Position numbers and translations under genes: made by a program
The notes under the pieces: generated by a model
The model's database searches: none
The model's input: the letters and a program-made list of their open reading frames with translations, nothing else
What the model was told of the DNA's origin: nothing
Shown here: positions 6,285-12,600 of the stretch, piece by piece
How the letters are laid out: every line of letters begins with the position of its first letter
Numbering within the stretch: the stretch's first letter is position 1
Origin: CAYRTD01 sp964426915
GTDB taxonomy: Bacteria > Bacteroidota > Bacteroidia > Bacteroidales > GCA-2748055
Length of the DNA stretch: 15,245 nucleotides
Reading direction: 5' to 3'
Assembly: GCA_964426915.1 (NCBI GenBank)
Contig: CAYRTD010000105.1
Span: 1 to 15,245, forward strand

Positions 6285-7133
6285 ATGAACCTTCAAGAAA
6301 AATATAACACTGGAGCCGATTCTGTTAGAATAGGAAAAAGAGTGGATGATATTATAAGGAAGGCATCGGAAATAAAAGACGATGACCTGTATAAGAAGAT
6401 TTTCGGATTAATTGACCTTACTTCACTTGATGTATCAGATACAGATGAAAAGATCATGTCTATGATCGCTAAAGTAAATCAATTCACTGAAAAATTCAGC
6501 AACCGGCCGAACGTTGCAGCTATTTGCGTTTATCCTCCTTTTGTGCGGCTTATGAAAGCTGGCCTAAAGGATAAAAATGTCAAAAAAGCCACCGTAGCCG
6601 GTTCATTTCCCTCCTCCCAGACTTTCTCTGATATAAAATTCAAAGAAGTAGAACAGGTATTAAAAGAAGGGGCGGATGAAGTTGATATTGTCCTCCCGGT
6701 AGGCAGGTTTTTGGAAAAAAAATATGATGATGTTTATACCGAAATTCACACATTAAAAAACCTGACAGGAGAAAAGCATCTGAAGGTTATCCTTGAAACC
6801 GGTGTGTTGGCTGAACCTGAAAAAATCAAGTATGCTTCCTTTTTATGTCTTGAAGCAGGAGCCGATTTTATAAAGACATCGACCGGGAAAAACGGGATCG
6901 GGGCTACACCCGAAGCCGTTTATGCCATGTGTGAGACGATAAGGGATTTCCATGAAAAGACAGGCAGGAAAGCCGGAATCAAGCCTGCAGGAGGCATTTC
7001 TGATGCCACCACAGCTATTCAGTATTATCTGATTGTTGAAGAAGTCCTTGGAGATGGATGGTTACATCCCTCCTTGTTCAGGATAGGCGCAAGCCGTCTT
7101 GCCAATAATCTCTTAGGAAAAGAATATTTCTGA
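6285..7133 (+). CDS. deoC: Deoxyribose-phosphate aldolase
   Basis: A class I aldolase (TIM barrel) that cleaves 2-deoxyribose 5-phosphate to glyceraldehyde 3-phosphate and acetaldehyde in deoxynucleoside breakdown. The catalytic residues are visible: Schiff-base K197 in DFIKTSTGK, D134 in ADEVDIVLP, and K233 in GIKPAGGI. The phosphate-binding part near FRIGASRL (about 266–273) is also present. At 282 residues it is about 20 longer than the E. coli enzyme, the excess being an N-terminal helical region. ATG is preceded by an A-rich 6-nt spacer after the MazG-like gene. The stop TGA shares a base with a downstream inverted repeat. Confidence 0.97.
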   Translation: MNLQEKYNTGADSVRIGKRVDDIIRKASEIKDDDLYKKIFGLIDLTSLDVSDTDEKIMSMIAKVNQFTEKFSNRPNVAAICVYPPFVRLMKAGLKDKNVKKATVAGSFPSSQTFSDIKFKEVEQVLKEGADEVDIVLPVGRFLEKKYDDVYTEIHTLKNLTGEKHLKVILETGVLAEPEKIKYASFLCLEAGADFIKTSTGKNGIGATPEAVYAMCETIRDFHEKTGRKAGIKPAGGISDATTAIQYYLIVEEVLGDGWLHPSLFRIGASRLANNLLGKEYF

Positions 7134-7194
7134 TCAGGATAAAACCGCAGACTGCGGCTGGCTATTTTGAAAGTAAATTCATCCTGATTTAAAT
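7133..7194 (+). terminator. Nested stem-loop after deoC, candidate terminator
   Basis: ATCAGGAT (7133–7140, beginning in the deoC stop) pairs with ATCCTGAT (7181–7188), which is followed by TTTAAA. Inside it a second hairpin CCGC–AGACT–GCGG (7145–7157) forms. Placed at the end of the dtd operon and just before a new promoter at 7201, it fits a terminator role, although the enclosing loop is long and the U tract short. Confidence 0.45.
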
Positions 7195-7200
7195 AATTGG

Positions 7201-7208
7201 TACTTTTG
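7201..7208 (+). promoter_or_regulatory. −7 element for the DUF4271–hemD operon
   Basis: TACTTTTG is an exact TAnnTTTG match 14 nt before the GTG start at 7223, giving a very short leader. The nearest TTTG upstream (7166–7169) is too far (31 nt) to be the −33 box. Confidence 0.5.
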
Positions 7209-7222
7209 GAAAAAAATTATTT

Positions 7223-8026
7223 GTGAGCATTCAGCAGGATAAAATACCCGACAGTACGAGGCTGAGAAAAGATTCAGTTCAAATACAAGAAGAACAGCCG
7301 GTCTCGGTATTTGTGACCGAAGAATCGGATATTCCTGTAAATTACCGTATACCTGAAGATGTAAACAGAGATCTGACCCCCGACTGGATATTATACTTCT
7401 CTATTGCTTCACTGGCTATACTTGCCTGGCTGAAATTATTATACTCGAAATTCATCCACAATATCTTCAGATCCTCATTAAATTATCAACTATCACTGAA
7501 AATATTTAATGACGCCGGATTAGTTCAGAAGAGGATTTTTGTTTTTCTTAATATATTCTACTATTTAACAACAGGCATATTTATATATCTGGTTTTCGAT
7601 TATTTTAATTATTATCCTTTTGGCCTGAAGGAACTGAAACTTTTAGGAGCTATTGTAAGCTTAATGCTGGCATATTCCCTTTTCAGATATCTTATGATGA
7701 AAATAAGCGGATACCTTTTTAATCGCCGAAAATTGTTCTCAGAAGCGGTATTTCACAATTTTCTTTACAATAAAATTGCCGGAATTATCATTATTCCTTT
7801 TATTTTACTGCTAGCTTATACCAGGGGCATATTTCAGGATATATCAGCATTTGCAGGGATTAGCGTACTCTTAGTTATGTTTTTAATGCGCCTAATAAGG
7901 CTGTCAGTTTTCATATTAAGATCAGTTGTTTTAATATTCTATTTTATTTTATACCTTTGTAGCCTTGAAATTATACCATTACTGGTAATTTCAAAACTAT
8001 TATTGTCATTGTCGCAGGGACCTTAA
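7223..8026 (+). CDS. DUF4271 family membrane protein
   Basis: A 267-residue protein with a polar N-terminal stretch (about 1–53) and then about six hydrophobic helices (about 55–75, 104–128, 137–160, 184–205, 208–226, 230–262). The C-terminal region has the LYLCSLEIIPLLV pattern typical, as I recall it, of the Bacteroidota DUF4271 family. No catalytic motif is visible and its function is unknown. The start is GTG (Val read as Met), chosen because of the −7 element 14 nt upstream. It precedes hemD by 21 nt, and the DUF4271–hemD–rnpA order is a recurring Bacteroidota arrangement, which supports the call. A role tied to haem or envelope biology is only a guess. Confidence 0.78.
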   Translation: MSIQQDKIPDSTRLRKDSVQIQEEQPVSVFVTEESDIPVNYRIPEDVNRDLTPDWILYFSIASLAILAWLKLLYSKFIHNIFRSSLNYQLSLKIFNDAGLVQKRIFVFLNIFYYLTTGIFIYLVFDYFNYYPFGLKELKLLGAIVSLMLAYSLFRYLMMKISGYLFNRRKLFSEAVFHNFLYNKIAGIIIIPFILLLAYTRGIFQDISAFAGISVLLVMFLMRLIRLSVFILRSVVLIFYFILYLCSLEIIPLLVISKLLLSLSQGP

Positions 8027-8047
8027 CCAATTAAGCAGAAGAAGTTT

Positions 8048-8809
8048 ATGACAAGAATTAAAAAGATTTTGGTTTCGCAACCCAAACCAGAATCAGACAA
8101 ATCCCCCTATTTCGAACTAGCCGAAAAAAACAATGTAAAAATTGACTTCCGGCCATTTATTCAGGTGGAAGGTATTTCGGTTAAAGAATTCCGACAAACC
8201 AGAATTGACCTTCTGGAACACACTGCGGTGATTTTTACTTCAAAGCATGCGATTGATAATTACTTTCGTATGGCTGAAGAAATGCGAATTACCATTCCAG
8301 ACAGTATGAAGTATTTCTGTAAATCGGAAGCTACTGCATACTATCTGCAAAAGTACATCGTATACCGCAAGAGAAAGATTTTTTTCAGTGCTACAGGAAA
8401 ATTTCCCGATTTAATGGAGAGTGTTCTGAAGCACAAGAATGAGAACTTTCTGATACCTCTTTCCAATACACATAAAGAGGATATTCCCAAGATTCTTAAA
8501 GATAATGGTATCAAATTTACCAAGGCAACTCTTTACAATACAATTAGCTCTGATCTTTCCGATCTTGCCGAAGTAAATTATGACATCCTTGTTTTTTACA
8601 GTCCGTCCGGAATAAAGTCTCTGTTTCAAAATTTTCCGGATTTTGAACAAAAAAATACCAAAATTGCTTCATGGGGTGTAAATACCGCTGAAGCTGTTGA
8701 AGAGGCAGGTCTTAGAATTGATATAAAAGCTCCCTTACCGGACGCCCCTTCTATGACAATGGCTATTGAAAAGTTTATTAAAGATTTCAATAAGAACGGT
8801 AAGAAATAG
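8048..8809 (+). CDS. hemD: Uroporphyrinogen-III synthase (Bacteroidota type)
   Basis: A cytoplasmic enzyme that closes and flips ring D of hydroxymethylbilane to form uroporphyrinogen III, the branch point to haem, sirohaem and cobalamin. The sequence is divergent, as HemD always is, but the two-lobed pattern is there: VIFTSKHAIDNYF (61–73) in the first lobe, LVFYSPSGIKSLF (181–193) in the second, then IASWGVNTAEAVEEAG (206–221). At 253 residues it has the normal length. It is co-oriented with and 21 nt after the DUF4271 gene. Its transcript is followed by a strong hairpin with a T run just before rnpA. Confidence 0.87.
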   Translation: MTRIKKILVSQPKPESDKSPYFELAEKNNVKIDFRPFIQVEGISVKEFRQTRIDLLEHTAVIFTSKHAIDNYFRMAEEMRITIPDSMKYFCKSEATAYYLQKYIVYRKRKIFFSATGKFPDLMESVLKHKNENFLIPLSNTHKEDIPKILKDNGIKFTKATLYNTISSDLSDLAEVNYDILVFYSPSGIKSLFQNFPDFEQKNTKIASWGVNTAEAVEEAGLRIDIKAPLPDAPSMTMAIEKFIKDFNKNGKK

Positions 8810-8846
8810 CTTTTTAAATAAAATTTATTTTCCTCCCTGAAAACTT

Positions 8847-8854
8847 TACCTTTG
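8847..8854 (+). promoter_or_regulatory. −7 element of the rnpA promoter inside the terminator loop
   Basis: TACCTTTG matches TAnnTTTG exactly and lies in the loop of the 8832–8874 hairpin, 26 nt before the rnpA ATG. Transcription would begin near 8860, so the rnpA mRNA would lack the left arm of the hairpin. A −33 TTTG is not obvious; the region upstream is T-rich. Confidence 0.55.
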
Positions 8855-8868
8855 GGTACACATTTTCA

Positions 8869-8874
8869 GGGAGG
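8869..8874 (+). promoter_or_regulatory. Strong Shine-Dalgarno for rnpA
   Basis: GGGAGG ends 6 nt before the rnpA ATG. Such a purine-rich site is unusual in this window, where most genes lack one. It sits in the right arm of the terminator hairpin, so it is paired and hidden in any read-through RNA from hemD but free in RNA starting in the loop. Confidence 0.6.
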
Positions 8875-8880
8875 TTTTTT

Positions 8881-9276
8881 ATGTCTCAATTCCAATTCGG
8901 TAAGGATGAAAAACTGAAAAGCCGAAAGGCCATTTCAACTCTTTTTACATCAGGCAAATCGGTATATTCTTATCCGGTAAAGATCCTCTTTCTTGATTCA
9001 GCATCCCAAACACACACCCCCCATCCTGTTAAATGTGGTTTTTCAGCCTCAAAAAGGAGCCACAGAAGGGCCGTTGACAGGAATCTTTTAAAGCGCAGGA
9101 TGCGGGAAGCATACCGGTTGAATAAAGAGGAAATCATAAATATTTCAAAGGCGAAAAACATTTCTCTGGATCTTTTCATTGTCTATGTTGCCGACAGTAT
9201 TGAATCCTTTTCCAGAATTGAAGAGGGGATCACTATATGTCTAAAAAAACTGATTCCTGATATTTCGGAGAAATAA
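8881..9276 (+). CDS. rnpA: Ribonuclease P protein component
   Basis: The small basic protein that binds the RNase P RNA and helps it cleave the 5' leader from precursor tRNAs. The RNR signature is intact at about 58–79: KRS, then R67-N68, then LLKRRMREAYR. The central beta-strand segment VKCGFSASKR (50–59) and an acidic-to-basic C-terminus also match. At 131 residues it is normal for Bacteroidota. The N-terminal FGKDEKLKSRKAISTLF region is the family's first helix. The ATG follows GGGAGG-T6 directly, which settles the start. In many bacteria rnpA lies beside rpmH or yidD; here its neighbours are hemD and a macroglobulin gene, as in other Bacteroidota. Confidence 0.95.
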   Translation: MSQFQFGKDEKLKSRKAISTLFTSGKSVYSYPVKILFLDSASQTHTPHPVKCGFSASKRSHRRAVDRNLLKRRMREAYRLNKEEIINISKAKNISLDLFIVYVADSIESFSRIEEGITICLKKLIPDISEK

Positions 9277-9296
9277 TTTATTTCAGTAAACTGCGT

Positions 9297-9456
9297 TTTT
9301 GGGGCTTGTGCCACCGCAAGCTATCCCTGAAGCTTTCCGCGAGCGTAGAAGCTCTGCGCTGCGCCTTCAGGCAAGCTTTCGGCGGCCGAAGGGAGACGCT
9401 AGCGTAGGCGTCTCAATCTTCGGCGACACGCCGGTCGGAGCTTGACGGACCCAAAA
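9297..9456. repeat. GC-rich block of nested palindromes (REP-like or structured RNA)
   Basis: About 160 bp, much richer in G+C than its surroundings. An outer stem TTTTGGG (9297–9303)/CCCAAAA (9450–9456) encloses three hairpins: GCTTGTG/CGCAAGC (9304–9310/9315–9321, one G-U pair, CCAC loop); CCTGAAG/CTTCAGG (9326–9332/9365–9371); and GCCGAAG/CTTCGGC (9385–9391/9418–9424) containing GAGACGC/GCGTCTC (9393–9399/9408–9414). The seven bases AGCGTAG recur in the second hairpin (9342–9348) and in the loop of the last (9401–9407). It begins 20 bp after the rnpA stop and could act as its terminator, as a dispersed repeat, or as a small RNA. No known RNA family is recognised. Confidence 0.65.
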
Positions 9457-9600
9457 TAATGTTTACAGTCTTATGTGTATTTAACGTTTTTTGTTCATTT
9501 GATATATTTTTGTAAACTTCAGATAGGTTTCTGGGTCACCGTCTTTTTTACCTTCAGGAAAAAAGCTGTTAAAGCTGAAATAATGTATAATCTTTTTATA

Positions 9601-9608
9601 TAACTTTA
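9601..9608 (+). promoter_or_regulatory. Candidate −7 element for the macroglobulin gene
   Basis: TAACTTTA differs from TAnnTTTG only at the last base and lies 29 nt before the ATG at 9638, a normal leader length. The exact match TATTTTTG (9505–9512) further up is the alternative, with a leader of about 120 nt. Confidence 0.3.
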
Positions 9609-9637
9609 GAAGCTAACTTAACAACACCCCATTTATC

Positions 9638-12600
9638 ATGCACACCCGGTCTTATACCCTAAAACTTCTTATTGCGGTTTTCTTTCTTCTCGGTACCTCC
9701 TGTAACCATAAAGAATCAAGCTCAAAAACGGAAACTGCTCCCCGTTATAACCCAGATGTGGCGGCTTTTACTTCGGGCCTGATTTCCAGTCAAACCCCGA
9801 TAAGAATAAAGCTTTCTTCAGAATATCCTGAAGCGATTGATCCTGACATAGCCCTGGGGAAGGAAACCTATACAATTGAACCAAAGATTGAAGGTGAGTT
9901 ATACTGGACGGATAAAAGTAGCCTGGAATTCAGGCCTAAAAAAAAATTCCCTTCGGGAGAAGACTTCACAATGAAGCTACGGCTCTCACGGCTGTTAAAA
10001 AACAGAGATTCCAAAGACTTTAGCTTCACATTCAGTACCATCCCCCTGAATCTCAGGGTTGAATTTACCGGGTTAAAATCCTATAGCAATACCAATTTGA
10101 AATGGAACCGGATTGAGGGCCGCATATCCGTTTCAGATATAATCAGCATCAGCGATCTCGAAAGCATTCTCACGGCGAGCCAGAATGACAGAATTCTGAA
10201 TATTGAATGGGATCATGAATCACCCACCCGGCATTTCTTTATTATTGACAGTGTTGAAAGAAAAGAGAGCAAAGAAAAGCTTGAAGTTCTTTGGAATGGA
10301 AAACCTGCAGGCATAAATATCAAAGGTTCCCGGGAATATATTATTCCTTCCCTTAGTGAATTTGTGTTTATGGAACACAAGATCCTTCACCAACCGGAAC
10401 AGTATATTTCATTACTGTTTTCCGACCCATTAGATGCAAATCAGGACCTTAAGGGACTTATTAAGCTGGAAAACAATACATCTCTACGTTTCTCAGTTGA
10501 GGATAATGAAATACGTATTTTCCCCAATGTACGTCAAAAGGGCACCATCAGCCTGAATATAGAACCAGGGATCCTTAATATTCTTAATCATAAATATACA
10601 GGTTCACACAACCTGACCCTGATTTTTGAGGAACTTAAACCCGGAGTAAGACTTATCGGAGAAGGGGTGATAATTCCCGGGGCAGGAAGCCTTCTTTTCC
10701 CTTTCGAGGCGGTTAATCTAAAAGCGGTTGATGTAAAGGTGATAAAGATCTTTGAAAACAATGTATCCCAGTTTTTACAGGTAAATCAGCTTTCAGGACA
10801 AAACCAGCTTAAAAGAGCAGGCAGGCTAATACTGAAAAAAACAGTGGACCTGATCCCTGAAAGACCCATAAATTTTGGTGAATGGAATGCCTTTTCATTG
10901 GATCTTACGGACCTGATTGAACCTGACCCTGGCGCTATTTACAGAGTAGAACTTGGGTTCAGACGAAAACACTCTCTTTATCCCTGTGAGGATCAGTCGT
11001 ATGTTGATAAACTCAGGGACATTGAAGATGATTTTGAAAAGGTGGAGGAAGATGAGCTCGCATACTGGGATGCTTCATACGGAAATTATGATTATAACTA
11101 TGATTACCGGAACTATAATTACAGGGAAAGGAATGACCCCTGCAGCGATTCATATTTCAATTATTACGGAAGAAAAGTAGCAAGAAACATTCTGGCTTCC
11201 AATCTTGGTATAATAGCCAAAACCGGCCGAGATAAATCCATTCTTTTTGCCATTACTGACATTGCCACATCCGAGCCCTTACAGGCTGTGAAAATCGATA
11301 TATATAACTTTCAGCGTCAGCTACTCGCTTCACTTACTACAGGACAGGATGGAACAGCCACTGCGAAACTTGATAATGAACCATACCTGGCAATAGCTTC
11401 AAAAAATGATGAGAGAGGATACCTGAGAATTGACAAGGGATCTTCATTGTCGTTGAGCCAGTTCGATATTTCAGGTGCACAGACCCGGAAAAGTATTAAG
11501 GGTTTTATTTATGGCGAAAGAGGGGTATGGAGACCCGGAGACAGTCTGTTCATAACATTCATTTTGGAAGATGAAAAAAATTCAATACCCGAAAACCACC
11601 CGGTACAGTTCGAGCTTTATGATCCGAGGGGGAAACTAAGAAAATCAAAAAACATTACACAAGGAACAAATGGTTTTTATCCCTTTCATACATCAACCAT
11701 GCCTGATGATCCCACAGGTATGTGGAATTTAAAAGTGCAGGTCGGAGGAGCTGCTTTTTATAAATCAATCCGGGTAGAGACCGTAAAACCTAACCGGTTA
11801 AAGATAGATCTGGATTTTGGTAAGAAGATCATCTATTCCGACACGGAGGATATGAAAGGCAGGCTAACTGTTAAATGGCTGCACGGAGCAACGGCCGGAG
11901 GACTGAAGGTAAGAGTGGATGTCAACTTCAAGCCAAAGGCAACAGCATTTAAAAATTATAGTGATTACAGCTTTAGCACTGATTCAAGGTCATTCAGCAG
12001 CAGGGAAAAGCTAATCTTTGACGGGACTCTCAATCCGTCGGGAGAAGCAACCTTCCGTCCGGACTTCAATCTCAAAAAACAGGTTCCCGGGATGGTAACG
12101 GCAGTTTTCACAACACGAGCATTTGAAAAAGGAGGGGATTTCAGCATTAACAGATTTTCGATTCCTTATTCTCCCTACCCTGTTTATTGCGGCTTGAACA
12201 CCCCCCAGGGAGACCGGTATGGAATGCTGGTAACCGACAGTCTGTATGATTTTAATGTTATAACGCTAAAGGAAACCGGAGAGCCTATTCCGCGCAAAGA
12301 TCTGGATGTAAAGGTTTATAAGCTTCAGTGGAGGTGGTGGTGGCACAGTGCAAATGAAAATCTTGCTTCCTATACGGGAAATCCGGCACATAAGCCTGTT
12401 TTCTCGACCAGGATAAATACATCGGAAGACGGGAAAGGAAAATTCAAATTCAAAATCGCATACCCGGAATGGGGCCGGTTTCTAATCGTGGTAACTGATC
12501 CGACAGGGGGTCACTCCTGCTCCCGGACAATTTATTTCGACTGGCCGGGATGGGCAGGCAGAGCAACCCGAAAGGATCCTAATTCAGCAAGTATTTTGCC

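Larger units (their letters stand above)
8832..8880 (+). terminator. 12-bp terminator hairpin with T6, abutting rnpA
   Basis: CCTCCCTGAAAA (8832–8843) and TTTTCAGGGAGG (8863–8874) are exact complements with a 19-nt loop, followed by TTTTTT (8875–8880) and then the rnpA ATG. The base of the stem is GC-rich, the classic intrinsic terminator layout for the hemD transcript. Its loop holds a −7 promoter box and its right arm the rnpA ribosome-binding site. Confidence 0.75.
9277..9637. other. 361-bp intergenic region: GC-rich structured block then AT-rich promoter region
   Basis: The first half (9297–9456) is a GC-rich palindromic block listed separately. The second half (9457–9637) is AT-rich and without an ORF. 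It holds an exact TAnnTTTG (TATTTTTG, 9505–9512) and a near match TAACTTTA (9601–9608) that may serve the downstream macroglobulin gene. Confidence 0.6.

Noticed and set aside
9297..9456. tRNA, 6S RNA or RNase P RNA in the GC-rich block
   Set aside because: No T-loop GTTCRA, no acceptor/CCA end, and no RNase P conserved core was seen; the hairpins do not match a cloverleaf.
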